Positions 8,345 to 18,090 are shown, counted from the stretch's first letter. The stretch: 64,000 bases of DNA from Mycobacterium sp. 050128 (GCF_036409155.1 NZ_JAZGLW010000001.1:744001-808000), one strand, 5' to 3'. Numbers and translations are program-made. Notes: generated by a model not told the origin, from the letters alone.

Positions 8345-9235
8345 TTATTCCGATGTAATTCTTAGCTGCTCAGAGCGCGTTTTTGCGGCCTGAACGGCGG
8401 CGTCGACGGCGGTGCGCAGGCCTCCTCTTTCGAGTTCGCGCAGCGCAGCGGCGGTCGTACCGCCAGGCGAGGTCACCATGGCCCGCAGTTGCGCCGCGGT
8501 GGCGTCCGACTGTTTGCCCATTGCCTCGCTGTCGGCAGGCCCCGGCTGCTGATCCAGCCTTTCCAGCAGCAGCGCCGCCGATCCGGCCATCGTCTGTGCC
8601 GTCAGGTCTGTCGCCACGCCCCGGCTCAGACCCGCCGCGACGCCGGCGTCCACCAGTGCCTCGACCATCAGAAAGAAATACGCGGGTCCCGATCCCGACA
8701 GTGCGGTCACCGCGTCCATTTGGGACTCGGGCACGGTCAGCACTCCGCCGACGGCGTCGAATAGCGCCGTCACCTCCTCGAGCTGCGGCGCTGTGACGAA
8801 ACGGCCCTTGGCCAGCGCGGTCACCCCCGCACCCACCACTGCCGCCGCGTTCGGCATCGCCCGGACCACCGGCGTCCCGGCGGGCAACTTGGACTCGAGG
8901 GAGGCGAGCGTGATCCCCGCCGCGACGGTGACGAAGACCTGCTCGGCGCCGTCCCCCTCGACCGCGGAAGCGGCCTTGGTCAGCTTCTCCATCACCGACT
9001 CGACATCGGCGGGCTTGACCGCGACGACGATGAACGTCGCGCCACTCACCGCATCGCCCACCGACGACGTCACCAGCACCGAATACGTGTCGGCCAGGTA
9101 CTTGGCGCGTTCCGGGACGCGTTCGGCCACCACTAGGTCCTTGACCTTCCGCCCGGACCGAAGCAGACCCGACAGCAGGGCCTCGCCCATGCTGCCGCCA
9201 CCGATGATCGCGATTCTCGCCACGGGAGAAAGCAT
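8345..9235 (-). CDS. proC: Pyrroline-5-carboxylate reductase
   Basis: ProC reduces 1-pyrroline-5-carboxylate to proline with NAD(P)H in the cytosol. The 296-residue product has the N-terminal Rossmann motif IGGGSMGEAL at residues 11-20, the central RAMPNAAA segment, the C-terminal dimerisation signature VTALSGSGPAYFF, and SPGGTTAAALRELERGG near the end. ATG start at 9235. It lies 24 bp downstream of the hotdog protein gene, and both are co-oriented with the run from ppx1. Confidence 0.96.
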   Translation of the reverse strand: MLSPVARIAIIGGGSMGEALLSGLLRSGRKVKDLVVAERVPERAKYLADTYSVLVTSSVGDAVSGATFIVVAVKPADVESVMEKLTKAASAVEGDGAEQVFVTVAAGITLASLESKLPAGTPVVRAMPNAAAVVGAGVTALAKGRFVTAPQLEEVTALFDAVGGVLTVPESQMDAVTALSGSGPAYFFLMVEALVDAGVAAGLSRGVATDLTAQTMAGSAALLLERLDQQPGPADSEAMGKQSDATAAQLRAMVTSPGGTTAAALRELERGGLRTAVDAAVQAAKTRSEQLRITSE

Positions 9236-9259
9236 CGCAGACGGCTCGGCTTCGCCCGG

Positions 9260-10084
9260 CTACCGGGGCGCGGGCACCAGTGCCAATTGCCGGGACTGCA
9301 CGACGAGTCGCCCCAAGCTGTCGACGACGATGTGGTCTTCGTCGAACCAATCGTGCCCGATCTCCAGGCAGGTACAGATCACGCGCAGCCAGCCATCGGC
9401 GGGCAGGGCGCGCAGGAAGGCGGTCAGCTGGATCGTGGGCGCCCAGCCGGTGCGCTCCACGGCGAACGTCACCGGCGCGGACAGATCGCCGCACATCAGC
9501 GCGAAGAGGCCGTCAGGAGCGACGCCGCGCGGCCGCGCCCACATCTGCAGCATCGGCGGCCGCCCGTCGGTGCTGGGCGCCAGCGTCGACAGCAGCGGGC
9601 GCACATCGCAGCCCTCACCCAGGTGCACCAGGCCGGCCAGCGGGTGGCCGGGCCCGATCGGTTCGATGTCGTCGGGCGGTTCCGGCGCCATCAGGTCCAG
9701 GACCGGATTCGCCGACAGCAGCGGCGCGGTGTCGCCGCCGGGTTCGAAGTGCTCCGGCTCGCCCAGGTTGACCACCGCGTGGACGGCGGTGCGATCACCC
9801 TGCGTGAGTTCGACGTCGACGACGCTGATCCGCCGGCCACGCTTGCGGATCGAGGTGATCAGCCGCATCGGCCCGGGGTCGGGTGCCCACAGGAAGCTCG
9901 CCGACACCGCCACCGGTTCGTGCCCGGCCTCGGCGCAGGCGTGACGCGCGGCGTTGGCACACAATGCCAGCATCGCGCCGCCGTGCACCTTGGGACCGAT
10001 GGTCCAGTGCTTGTTGAGTTCTCCCTCGAATACACCCGGATCTACCTCCCGCAACGTCATTGCGGTGGTGAATAGCGCGGTCAT
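9260..10084 (-). CDS. Hotdog thioesterase-family protein
   Basis: A 274-residue Rv0499 homologue with two hotdog-like halves of the acyl-CoA thioesterase II / TesB-like type. Features are an N-terminal GPKVHGGAMLALCANAARHA helix-strand unit, then VSASFLWAPDPG, and in the C-terminal half CTCLEIGHDWFDEDHIVVD with the Asp commonly seen in this family. It is predicted to hydrolyse acyl-CoA thioesters; chain specificity cannot be inferred. ATG start at 10084, 24 bp after the Rv0498-like gene stop. Confidence 0.82.
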   Translation of the reverse strand: MTALFTTAMTLREVDPGVFEGELNKHWTIGPKVHGGAMLALCANAARHACAEAGHEPVAVSASFLWAPDPGPMRLITSIRKRGRRISVVDVELTQGDRTAVHAVVNLGEPEHFEPGGDTAPLLSANPVLDLMAPEPPDDIEPIGPGHPLAGLVHLGEGCDVRPLLSTLAPSTDGRPPMLQMWARPRGVAPDGLFALMCGDLSAPVTFAVERTGWAPTIQLTAFLRALPADGWLRVICTCLEIGHDWFDEDHIVVDSLGRLVVQSRQLALVPAPR

Positions 10085-10108
10085 GGTCTCCTGAGGGTCA
10101 CTGCGCGG

Positions 10109-10951
10109 TCAGCGCATCAGATGCGTGCGGGCGAACTGCAGCGATTCGGCGAGCATGGCTTCGCGCTCGCTGGCCGAGCGGGCGCTGGAAGTGGACACCT
10201 CGAGGATGGCGTGGCCGGCGAAATGGCCGGCAGCCAGCAGCTGGCACACCTCGGCGGTGGGTTGGGTGCCGCGCCCGGGCACCAGATGCTCGTCGGCGGG
10301 CAGGCCGCTGCCGTCGCACAGATGCAGATGCACCAGCCCGGCGCCCATCCGCTCGGTCATTTCCAGCGCATCGGTGCCGGCGGTCGAGGTATGCGACAGG
10401 TCCAGCGTGTAGTGCGCGTGGTTGCCGTCCAGCGGGTCGTACGACGGCGAGAACGCCGAAATCGCCGGTCCCGGCCCACCGCCGCGCCGGCGCATCCGTT
10501 CCCGCGACTGGTCGGTCCCGAAGAATCGGTCCGCCCGGAACGGGAACATGTTCTCCACCGCGACCATCACGTCGCTGGACGCTTCCAGGGCCGTCACCTG
10601 TTCGCTGAATCCTTCCGCGTAGCGCCGCTGCCAGCGGAACGGCGGGTGCACGACGACGGTCTGCGCGCCGAGTTCCTCGGCGGCCTGCACGCTGCGTTCC
10701 AGCTTGGGAATCGGGTTGGAGCCCCACACCCGCTGGGAGATCAGGAGGCAGGGTGCGTGGACTGACAGCACCGGCACCTGATAGCGCTGCGACAGCTTCT
10801 TGACGGCGGCGATGTCCTGGCTGACCGTCTCGCTCCACACCATCAGCTCGACGCCGTCGTAGCCGAGCCTGGCCGCGTACTCGAATGCGGCCTCGGCCCT
10901 CAACGGGTAGACCGAGGCCGTGGACAGGCCGACCTTGATTGCTGGACGCAC
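10109..10951 (-). CDS. Xylose isomerase-like TIM-barrel protein
   Basis: A 280-residue sugar phosphate isomerase/epimerase-like TIM barrel (Rv0498 homologue). Visible elements are the first strand VGLSTASVYPL, the metal-ligand Glu in VENMFPF, TLDLSHTSTAG, and the terminal metal-ligand His/Glu elements LVHLHLCDGS and ILEVSTSSARS. The family uses a divalent metal; the substrate is unknown. GTG start at 10951. It is separated by 15 bp from the upstream membrane protein gene, so part of the same run. Confidence 0.82.
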   Translation of the reverse strand: MRPAIKVGLSTASVYPLRAEAAFEYAARLGYDGVELMVWSETVSQDIAAVKKLSQRYQVPVLSVHAPCLLISQRVWGSNPIPKLERSVQAAEELGAQTVVVHPPFRWQRRYAEGFSEQVTALEASSDVMVAVENMFPFRADRFFGTDQSRERMRRRGGGPGPAISAFSPSYDPLDGNHAHYTLDLSHTSTAGTDALEMTERMGAGLVHLHLCDGSGLPADEHLVPGRGTQPTAEVCQLLAAGHFAGHAILEVSTSSARSASEREAMLAESLQFARTHLMR

Positions 10952-10966
10952 TGTTGCGGGTGACGC

Positions 10967-12043
10967 CTAGCCGGACTGCATCGAGAGCGCCAGCGGTCCC
11001 AGGGTGATCAGCGCCCCGACGGCCACCGCGATCAGCGTGCTCGCGATGTCCTCGGTTTTGCGCACCACCCGCACTCCGGCCACCAGGCCGAGGATGACCA
11101 GCACCGACAGCACCAGGGCCACCAGGCTGTTCCATCGCCACAGTTGGTCGAACGCGATGAAGAGCCCGGCGCCGAATGCGACGGCCAGCATCGACTGCAA
11201 CACGGTCAAGCTGCCGTGCCAGAGCGCCTCGAGTTTGCCGGGCGCCGGATGGGCATCCTTGGGTTTGTCCGCGCGGGGCGGCGCTAGGGCGACGCCGTCC
11301 TGGGCGGGCGCCTTTTCCGCGGTCAGCGAGTCCGCGTCGGCGCTCTCTCGCTCGTCGCTGCGTCGCCGGGCCACTTCGTCGGCGAGGGTCTGTCCGCCGA
11401 ACAGCGTCGAATCCGACGCCTGCAGGTAGGAACGCACGTAGGCGGAATCCTCGGTCGCGGGTTCGGCTTCGCGCACGTCGGAGTCCATGACGTCGACCGG
11501 GATGTCGGCGTAATGCTCGAGCGGATCCGGGCTCATGTCCTCGGCGCCGGAGGATGGCGCGGGCTTACCGGCGGGCTTCGCGGGCGACTCGGCTTCTGGT
11601 GCATCGGGACGGCGCGTGGGCCGGGGGTAGGCACTGCGCTCGGGCCCTGCCCGGGGCGGCTGCGGCGGCGACTTGGGCCAGCGGGGCTCGGGGCGGGCCG
11701 CGGGCTCGGGCCGGGCCGCCGCCTTGGGCCGGTCCTCGGTGACCGGTTCGGCGACGACGGCTTCCGAGACGGGTTCGGCCGCCGCTTCGACCTCGGCCCC
11801 GGGTGCGGCGACCTCGACGGCCCCATTGGCCTCGTGTGTCGTCTCGCCGTGCTCGTCGTCGTCACGGATGACGGGAATCTCGCCGGTCAATTCGGCGACG
11901 GTGACCGTGTCGCTGTCGCCGCGCCGGCGGCGCCGGCGTCGGGTGACCGCCGGGGCGCCGATGGTTCCGTTCCTGGCCAGCAGCTCGGCCACCGAGATGG
12001 GCCGAGTGCCGGGGCTCTCGGTATCTGAGTGTGGTCCGGTCAT
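10967..12043 (-). CDS. Low-complexity protein with C-terminal membrane domain
   Basis: A 358-residue Rv0497 homologue. Residues 1-270 are polar and disordered, rich in Ala, Pro, Glu and Arg, with an early RRRRRRRGD basic patch. The C-terminus has three hydrophobic segments: a first one in [20 protein letters not shown], then [19 protein letters not shown], and a final one in [18 protein letters not shown]. Function unknown; a membrane-anchored scaffold or regulator is only a guess. ATG 12043 overlaps the ppx1 stop (ATGA), so translation is coupled to ppx1. A longer frame further upstream runs into ppx1 and was rejected. Confidence 0.82.
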   Translation of the reverse strand: MTGPHSDTESPGTRPISVAELLARNGTIGAPAVTRRRRRRRGDSDTVTVAELTGEIPVIRDDDEHGETTHEANGAVEVAAPGAEVEAAAEPVSEAVVAEPVTEDRPKAAARPEPAARPEPRWPKSPPQPPRAGPERSAYPRPTRRPDAPEAESPAKPAGKPAPSSGAEDMSPDPLEHYADIPVDVMDSDVREAEPATEDSAYVRSYLQASDSTLFGGQTLADEVARRRSDERESADADSLTAEKAPAQDGVALAPPRADKPKDAHPAPGKLEALWHGSLTVLQSMLAVAFGAGLFIAFDQLWRWNSLVALVLSVLVILGLVAGVRVVRKTEDIASTLIAVAVGALITLGPLALSMQSG

Positions 12044-13056
12044 GATTTGTCGCCTCTCGATCGGTGGGTGTTCCGATCTACTGCCTGACCTCCAGCATTG
12101 CGCACCGAGGTCTCTACGAGGGCGGTTCCGTCGGCTTCGCTGTCGAGCTTGCGCAAGATGAGACCTTCCCGTAACGCCCACGGGCAGATATCCACTATTT
12201 CGATCGACAGCGCTCGCATACTCGCCTCCGCCACCAAAGCGCCCGCCACGATCTGCGGCGCCCGCTCGGCGCTGACTCCTTCCAATTCCGCCCTGTCAGC
12301 GGTGGTCATCCTAGATATGAAAGATATGAGTTGCCTGAGGCCGTTGGCCGTCAGCGTCCGCTTGACGCGTGGTCCGGCGGCCGACGGCGCCGCGCCGGTG
12401 AGCCGGGCCAGCGACCGGAACGTTTTCGACGTTGCCACCGCGAGGTCCGGGGCGCCAGCTTCGAGCACGGCGACGCTGGCGTCGGCCAGCTCGGCGTCCA
12501 GCCAATCGCGCAGCATCGCCACCCGGCGCCGCCCGGGCGGATCGTCGGGCAGCCACTCGCGGGTCAGCCGCCCGGCACCCAGCGGCATCGACAAGGCGAC
12601 TTCGGGCTCTTCGTCGACGCCGCTGGACAGCTCCAGCGAACCGCCGCCGATGTCGAGGTTGATGATCCGCCCGGCGCTCCACCCGTACCAGCGGCGCACC
12701 GCCAGGAACGTCAGCCGCGACTCGTCCACCCCGGTCAGCACCTGCAACTCGACACCGGTCTCTTTGCGCACCCGGCTCAGCACGTCATCGGAATTCTCGG
12801 CGTCGCGCACCGCGGAGGTGGCGAACGCCATCAGCTGCGCGCAGCCGGAGCTGAGGGCGATCTTGGCGAACTCATCGATCGTGGAGATCAGTTTTTCGGC
12901 CCCGCGCTTGGTGATCTTTCCCGAGCTGTCGGTGGCCTCGGCCAAGCGCAAGGTGGCCTTCGTCGAACTCATCGGGGTGGGGTGCCCACCGCGGTGGGCA
13001 TCAACCACCAGCAGATGCACCGTATTGCTACCCACGTCGAGCACGCCTAATCGCAC
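12040..13056 (-). CDS. ppx1: Exopolyphosphatase Ppx1
   Basis: A 338-residue Ppx/GppA phosphatase (ASKHA fold; Rv0496 homologue). The N-terminal phosphate-1 motif is [12 protein letters not shown] at residues 6-17 and the phosphate-2 motif is [12 protein letters not shown]. It is a short form without the C-terminal HD domain. It hydrolyses terminal phosphates of polyphosphate and so can influence stress signalling; it neighbours the SenX3-RegX3 phosphate system 5 kb away. GTG/ATG region start at 13056. It ends in a 4 bp overlap with the Rv0497-like gene. Confidence 0.93.
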   Translation of the reverse strand: MRLGVLDVGSNTVHLLVVDAHRGGHPTPMSSTKATLRLAEATDSSGKITKRGAEKLISTIDEFAKIALSSGCAQLMAFATSAVRDAENSDDVLSRVRKETGVELQVLTGVDESRLTFLAVRRWYGWSAGRIINLDIGGGSLELSSGVDEEPEVALSMPLGAGRLTREWLPDDPPGRRRVAMLRDWLDAELADASVAVLEAGAPDLAVATSKTFRSLARLTGAAPSAAGPRVKRTLTANGLRQLISFISRMTTADRAELEGVSAERAPQIVAGALVAEASMRALSIEIVDICPWALREGLILRKLDSEADGTALVETSVRNAGGQAVDRNTHRSRGDKS

Positions 13057-13229
13057 GAAAACAAACTAGCGGGACGACGATGCGCTTGCGGTTGCGCCCC
13101 GCTGAGGAGCACAACAATCCGGTGTCGGCCGCCGCGATCTTGAAGCAATTCAAGATCAGCTGATCCACGCTCCGGGGGCGCGAGTGTCAGCGGCTCAACG
13201 GATACGAATTTTGGTCTAACGTTGCATCC

Positions 13230-14015
13230 GTGGCGAATTCGCACCCCGAGCCAGGGCAAGAAGTTGAATTGGATTTCGCCCGTGAATGGGTGGAGTTCTT
13301 CGATCCGGACAATCCGGAGCACTTGATCGCGGCCGACCTGACGTGGTTGCTGTCGCGCTGGACGTGTGTGTTCGGCACCCCGGCCTGCCGCGGCACGGTC
13401 GAGGGCCGGCCGGATGACGGGTGTTGCTCGCACGGCGCGTTTCTGTCCGACGACGACGACCGCGCCGGCTTGGACGACGCGGTCAAGCAGCTCACCGCGG
13501 CCGATTGGCAATTCCGCGAAAAAGGTTTGGGCCGTAAGGGTTACCTCGAACTCGACGAGCATGACGGCCAGCCCCAACACCGCACCCGCAAATACAAAGG
13601 CGCGTGCATTTTCTTGAACCGGCCCGGCTTTCCCGGCGGCGTCGGCTGTGCGCTACACAGCAAGGCGCTCAAGCTGGGCGTGGCGCCGCTGACGATGAAA
13701 CCCGAGGTCTGCTGGCAGTTGCCGATCCGGCGCAGCCAGGAATGGGTGACCCGGCCCGACGGCACGGAGATCCTGAAGACCTGGATCACCGAATACGATC
13801 GCCGCGGCTGGGGCTCCGGCGGCGCCGACCTGCACTGGTACTGCACCGGCGATCCGGCTGCACACGTCGGCGCCAAGCAGGTATGGGAAAGCCTGGCCGA
13901 CGAACTCACCGAGCTCCTCGGTTCCAAGGCCTACGCTGAATTGGCGGCAATGTGCAAGCGCCGCAGCCAATTAGGGCTAATCGCCATCCACCCGGCGACC
14001 CGGATCGCGGAGTAG
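13230..14015 (+). CDS. Cys-rich conserved hypothetical, DUF3109-like
   Basis: A 261-residue Rv0495c homologue. It contains conserved Cys clusters ([23 protein letters not shown] near residues 50-72, and GACIFL, GCALH and EVCWQ later) that resemble the zinc/iron-binding Cys pattern of YkgJ/DUF3109 proteins. No catalytic role can be assigned. GTG start at 13230, with no good start further upstream in frame. Divergent from ppx1, with 173 bp between them, and 31 bp upstream of the next gene. Confidence 0.82.
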   Translation: MANSHPEPGQEVELDFAREWVEFFDPDNPEHLIAADLTWLLSRWTCVFGTPACRGTVEGRPDDGCCSHGAFLSDDDDRAGLDDAVKQLTAADWQFREKGLGRKGYLELDEHDGQPQHRTRKYKGACIFLNRPGFPGGVGCALHSKALKLGVAPLTMKPEVCWQLPIRRSQEWVTRPDGTEILKTWITEYDRRGWGSGGADLHWYCTGDPAAHVGAKQVWESLADELTELLGSKAYAELAAMCKRRSQLGLIAIHPATRIAE

Positions 14016-14046
14016 CCGCACGCCCCACCCGGGCGGAGGTGTGCCC

Positions 14047-14988
14047 ATGAATGACGAAGTGCGCTTGGCGGCGGCCCCGCGGTGGCGCGGCGAGGCCGGG
14101 CGGCTAGAAGTCTGGTACGCCACCCTGTCGGATCCGCTGACGCGGGCCGGGCTGTGGATTCACGGCGAGACGGTCTCCCCCACTCCCGACGGCGCCCCCT
14201 ATGCGCATGGCTGGGCGACCTGGTTTCCGCCCGACGGCCCACCGCGCACCGAACGGTTCGGCCCCGAGTCTGCTCAACCCGCCGCCGGTGCGGCCTGGTT
14301 CGACATCAGGGGCGTGCGCATGGGGCCCGAAGGGCTGACCGGGCGGGCCGGATCGCTCGGATGGGAACTGGTCTGGACGGACGCCACCGGGCCGCTGTGG
14401 ACGTTTCCCCGCGTGGCCTGGAAGCGCGAGCTGCTGCCCGCCGCCCAGGTGGTGATCGCACCCAGCGCCGACTTCGCGGGGTCGCTGAACATCAACGGGA
14501 CTACCCACCCGGTCAACAGTTGGCGAGGAGCCCTCGCGCACATCTACGGGCACGGCAACGCCAAGCGCTGGGGCTGGATCCACGCCGATCTCGGCGGCGG
14601 CGACGTCCTGGAGGTGGTCACCGCGGTGTCACAGAAGCCCGGGCTGCGCCGGCTTGCGCCGCTTGCCTTCGTTCGTTTCCGTATCGACGGAAAGGATTGG
14701 CCCGCAAGCCCTTTGCCCTCGCTTCGGATGCGCACGACACTCGGCTTGGAGCACTGGCAGCTGAAGGGCCGGATCGGGAACCGCGACGTGTCCATCCGGG
14801 TCGACCAGCCAGAGGGCAGGTGCGTGAGTCTGCGCTACACCGATCCGGACGGGGCCACCGCGGTGTGCACCAACTCCGAGCAGGCCGACATTCGCATCGA
14901 GATCAGTCGCCGCCGAGGCCATGACCGCGTCGTCGACCACAGTTGGTCAGTGCGGGGAATCGGGCATGCTGAAGTCGGTTTGCGCTAA
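14047..14988 (+). CDS. Conserved hypothetical, Rv0493c-like
   Basis: A 313-residue protein with alternating beta-strand character and many Trp residues (GWATWF, WELVWTDA, RWGWIHADL, LEHWQLKG), consistent with a lipocalin/AttH- or tocopherol-cyclase-like beta barrel. No enzyme motif can be named. It matches the position and size of H37Rv Rv0493c. I place the start at ATG 14047, 7 bp after GGAGG at 14035-14039; the GTG at 14041 is too close to that ribosome site. It is the last syntenic gene before the PPE/Nudix island. Confidence 0.75.
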   Translation: MNDEVRLAAAPRWRGEAGRLEVWYATLSDPLTRAGLWIHGETVSPTPDGAPYAHGWATWFPPDGPPRTERFGPESAQPAAGAAWFDIRGVRMGPEGLTGRAGSLGWELVWTDATGPLWTFPRVAWKRELLPAAQVVIAPSADFAGSLNINGTTHPVNSWRGALAHIYGHGNAKRWGWIHADLGGGDVLEVVTAVSQKPGLRRLAPLAFVRFRIDGKDWPASPLPSLRMRTTLGLEHWQLKGRIGNRDVSIRVDQPEGRCVSLRYTDPDGATAVCTNSEQADIRIEISRRRGHDRVVDHSWSVRGIGHAEVGLR

Positions 14989-15021
14989 GCGCATGAGCCC
15001 CAGGGCCAGTCGCTCCACCCG

Positions 15022-16869
15022 TTACTCAACAGCGCCGAGAACATCCAGCACACCATTGACTCCGATGTCGGGCTGGATTCCCGAGAGACCCGAGAGACCT
15101 GCGTTTCCGGACAGGCTTGTCGCACTCGACACACTGCTGAGTGATCCGAGAGCCGGCGCCGACGACGCACCGGCGGAGCCCGCGGAGCCCGCGGAGGCGA
15201 CGCCGAGGCTGGGGTCGACACCCGTTACGGCGGTGCCGTCGGCGAGCACCGTGGTAACACCGGTCTGGCTGACGACGACGCCGTTGTCGATCGCCAAACC
15301 GCCTTGGACAGTGGTATTTCCGACCGCGAGGGTGACGTCGTGGGGGACGGCGAGGGCACTGGCCTTGAGAGCCATTGCACTTTTAGGGGCGACCGCGAGG
15401 TGGGCATGCGTGCCTACGGCGAGGCTGCTCTTGAGGGCGCTCAGGTTGCCCACGACGTCGAGGCTTCCCTGCGGGGCAATGGTGACGCTGCTGTAGCTCA
15501 GGTCAACGGAGGCGCCGGGGCCAGTGCCGAATGACAGCCCGCCACCGACCGAGAAGTGCGCCGAATCCCCGACGGAGACGGCGGAGCCGGGGCCGACAGT
15601 GAACGAGCTGGAGGCCATCGTGCCGTCGGGGGCGACGGAGCCGACGCTCACCGACCCCGAGGTGACGGAGACGCCGCCACCGTGGGCAACGGTGACCGAG
15701 CTGCCGGGGCCGACGGAGATGGAGCCTGAGCCCACGGAGACGGAGCCGGGGGCTGCCGTGGTGGCGGTGGAGCCCGACACGGTGGCGTCCGAGCCGACGC
15801 TGAGGGAGCCGCCGGACGCGACCTGGACGGAGCCGGAGCCGACGGAGACGGAGCCGGATCCGATGGTGACGGAGCCCGGGCCGGTGCCGACCGTGACTGG
15901 GCCAGAACCGGTGACTGAGCTGGAGGCGAGCAAGGCGGAGCTGTTGGGGCCGGCGGTACCGACGGTCAATGAGCCACCTTGGCCGATGCTGAGAGCGCCC
16001 ACTGAACTCCCCTGGCCGACGGTGACGGAGCTGGCCTGACCGATGGTGAGGGCGCTGCTCTGGCCGAGGGTGACGGAGCTGGCCTGGCCGATCGCCAGTG
16101 AGCCGCCTTGGCCGATGCTCAGCGTGCTGCCGGGGCTGAGGGCGAGGCTGGCGCCGGGGCCGAGGCTGACGGTGCCGCCGGTGGGAACGGTTGCAGTGAT
16201 AGTGGTGCCACTGGCATTGACGACTTGGATGTTGGCGCTGACCGCCGAACTGAGAACCTTGCTGAGCTCCGCTTGGGTTTCAGCGGCGGTGGCGTTGCCG
16301 GCGGCCTGAGCCGTCGCGTCGGCCTGGTCGGCCGCCCCGGCCGGATTGGTGGTTTGCGGCGGCTCGTCGAACGGCTTCAGCGTGCTCAGGGGCTCAGCAG
16401 CGCTGGCGTAGCTGTACATCGCGGTGGCGTCCTGAACCCACATCTCCGTGTACTGGGCTTCGCAGGCCGCGATCGCCGGGGTGTTCTGCCCCAAGAAATT
16501 GGTCGCCACCAACACCATCAACTGCAGCCGGTTGGCCGCGACGAGCTGCGGGGGCACCGTCATCGCGAACGCCTCGTCGTAGACCGCCGCCGCTGCGTAG
16601 GCCTGCGCTGCGGTTTCCCCGGCCTGAGCGGCGGCGGTAGACAACCAGTCCACGTAGGCCGTGGCCGCGTCGCTCATCATCGTCGACGACGGGCCCAACC
16701 ACGTCTGGCCGGTCAGCGCCGAGACCTGCGACGCGCAGCCGCTCGCGGTCGACTCGAGCTCGACGGCCACCGCGTCCCAGCCCGCCGCGGCCGCCAGCAT
16801 CGGTCCCGACCCGGGGCCGCTGTACATGAGACCGGAATTGACCTCGGGCGGCATCAACGCAAAGTCCAT
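15022..16869 (-). CDS. PPE-family protein with octapeptide-repeat tail
   Basis: A 615-residue PPE protein, presumed type VII (ESX) substrate. The N-terminal 175 residues form the PPE domain: MPPEVNSG at 6-13, a WLG turn near residue 57, and long Ala-rich helices. The tail is not the usual SVP, PPW or NxGxGNxG/MPTR type. From about residue 232 it is built of short beta-strand repeats with the pattern xUxUGQxx (U aliphatic) such as SLAIGQAS, SVTLGQSS and ALTIGQAS. Variants rich in GSVSVGSG follow, then a less regular tail to 615. The pattern suggests a parallel beta-helix or solenoid. No PE partner gene is adjacent. The neighbourhood differs from H37Rv. Confidence 0.9.
   Translation of the reverse strand: MDFALMPPEVNSGLMYSGPGSGPMLAAAAGWDAVAVELESTASGCASQVSALTGQTWLGPSSTMMSDAATAYVDWLSTAAAQAGETAAQAYAAAAVYDEAFAMTVPPQLVAANRLQLMVLVATNFLGQNTPAIAACEAQYTEMWVQDATAMYSYASAAEPLSTLKPFDEPPQTTNPAGAADQADATAQAAGNATAAETQAELSKVLSSAVSANIQVVNASGTTITATVPTGGTVSLGPGASLALSPGSTLSIGQGGSLAIGQASSVTLGQSSALTIGQASSVTVGQGSSVGALSIGQGGSLTVGTAGPNSSALLASSSVTGSGPVTVGTGPGSVTIGSGSVSVGSGSVQVASGGSLSVGSDATVSGSTATTAAPGSVSVGSGSISVGPGSSVTVAHGGGVSVTSGSVSVGSVAPDGTMASSSFTVGPGSAVSVGDSAHFSVGGGLSFGTGPGASVDLSYSSVTIAPQGSLDVVGNLSALKSSLAVGTHAHLAVAPKSAMALKASALAVPHDVTLAVGNTTVQGGLAIDNGVVVSQTGVTTVLADGTAVTGVDPSLGVASAGSAGSAGASSAPALGSLSSVSSATSLSGNAGLSGLSGIQPDIGVNGVLDVLGAVE
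15445..16176 (-). repeat. 24-bp-periodic repeats in PPE C-terminus
   Basis: In the PPE gene, residues of about 232-475 repeat with an 8-residue (24 bp) core unit of the form [SA]-[LV]-[ATS]-[IVL]-G-Q-[AGS]-[GS], seen best at residues 248-300. It then degrades into GSGSVSVGSG-type units. On the + strand this appears as recurrent GGCCGATGGTGAG and GGAGCCG blocks. Boundaries are approximate. Confidence 0.75.
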
Positions 16870-17319
16870 GGCTTTCCTCTTTTCGAGTTAAGCGCGGCGA
16901 TTTTCGACACGAGTACATTAACGCGGCACACGTGAACGCCCAGTGAAAGCATGCTTAAGCTCGGCGGTAACCATGGGGTAGAACCGTGAAATGCTTGGCG
17001 GCACTGTCGTTTCGGGAACGATCGCCAGCGGTCCGCAGCGAGTTTGTCGCCGTGTTACGCATTTTTAAGTTACATTTCTTTTGGCTTATTTCTGGTGCCG
17101 CGCCGTTGATATTCCCGTTACCAAAAGCTAAACAGCGAGCTTCGATCTCTCGGCGGCATTCAGGTCCGCGCAGCCTCGGGAAATCAACGCCGCGGGGGTC
17201 CGGGCACGGCACTGCCGCAGTGCAGAGCCGACTCCAGCAAGCTCGGCCGCCATGGCAACCAACAGCGTGCGGTCACCCCTGTGCCACAACATGTTTGGGA
17301 TCGGTGCTATACGACGACT
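16870..17319. other. Gene-free stretch upstream of PPE gene
   Basis: Together with the relic region that follows, 16870-17478 is the longest gap in the window. I see no supported gene here. The part around 17040-17125 is markedly AT-richer than the surroundings (for example ACATTTCTTTTGGCTTATTT at 17072), unlike the chromosome average, and may hold the PPE promoter or be acquired DNA. Short open frames here have poor codon use. Confidence 0.6.
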
Positions 17320-17453
17320 GGCACTCGAAGCAATTCGAAATCGTTGAGCGGCAACGTAGTTGCGTCACCACTGACCGACACGACGCGGGGTCCCGCCGTC
17401 GCTACCTGAAGCCATACAGCAGGCGAACGCCCAGCCTTCGAGCGTGTCGCCCA
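17320..17453 (-). pseudogene. Relics of a regX3-like response regulator
   Basis: Two pieces resemble regX3. Bases 17344-17385 match 18305-18346 of regX3 at 36 of 42 positions. On the minus strand they translate to VVSVSGDATTLPLNDFELL, against [19 protein letters not shown] in RegX3, and then hit a stop. Bases 17423-17453 match the regX3 3' end (18083-18113) at 28 of 31 positions, with the stop codon changed to TGG. The pieces are in reversed order relative to an intact gene, so this is a rearranged remnant, not a gene. Synonymous-type differences suggest an older paralogue or diverged copy. Confidence 0.7.
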
Positions 17454-17478
17454 CGAGATCCTGTGTTAGGAAAGGTGT

Positions 17479-17955
17479 GTGCCGGTTCCCGACTTCATCG
17501 TTGAGTTGCGTCGCGCGATTGGCCATGCGCCCTTGTGGTTGCCCGGTGTTACCGCCGTCACCATTCATGACCACAAAGTTCTGTTGGTGAAGCGATCGGA
17601 TAACGGCGCCTGGACAGCGGTGACGGGAATCGTGGAACCGGGCGAAAATCCAGCGGATTGCGCCGTGCGTGAAGTACTCGAAGAAGCCGGGGTTCGTGTG
17701 CAGGCTGTCAGACTCGCCTGGGTCCATGTAGGCCAGCCGACGGTGCACGCCAACGGCGATCACGCGCAGTACCTGGATCACGTATTTCGAATGAAGTGGC
17801 TGTCCGGGGAGCCGTATGCGGCCGACGACGAGAGTACCGAGGCGAGGTGGTTCGATCTCGACGAGCTTCCGCCGATGACAGCGAACATGCGTCGGCGCAT
17901 CGAGGCAGGCGCGGCCGACGAGGAGCGGACCGTATTCGACTCCAGCAGGTTCTAG
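17479..17955 (+). CDS. Nudix hydrolase
   Basis: A 158-residue Nudix hydrolase with a complete Nudix box at residues 50-72: GIVEPGENPADCAVREVLEEAGV fits Gx5Ex7REUxEExGU. It is expected to hydrolyse a nucleoside diphosphate linked to some moiety with Mg2+; the substrate is not predictable. GTG start at 17479, 8 bp after AGGAAAGG. It is not in the H37Rv order here and lies between two copies of the regX3 3' end sequence, suggesting arrival by insertion or duplication. It is convergent with regX3. Confidence 0.9.
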   Translation: MPVPDFIVELRRAIGHAPLWLPGVTAVTIHDHKVLLVKRSDNGAWTAVTGIVEPGENPADCAVREVLEEAGVRVQAVRLAWVHVGQPTVHANGDHAQYLDHVFRMKWLSGEPYAADDESTEARWFDLDELPPMTANMRRRIEAGAADEERTVFDSSRF

Positions 17956-18090
17956 GGCCCAGCGCGCATCCTGGGCGACGAGCGTGCGGCCTCTGCGGAA
18001 AATCGCCCGAATTCCCGCCCTCAGTGCACACTCAACGAAAAGGGCTGAGCGACAACGAAAGGCGGGCCCACGAGAGCCTGCTGCGAACGC

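Noticed and set aside
15524..16309. Plus-strand frames rich in Glu-Pro-Thr
   Set aside because: Complement of the PPE octapeptide repeats; periodicity comes from the minus-strand gene.
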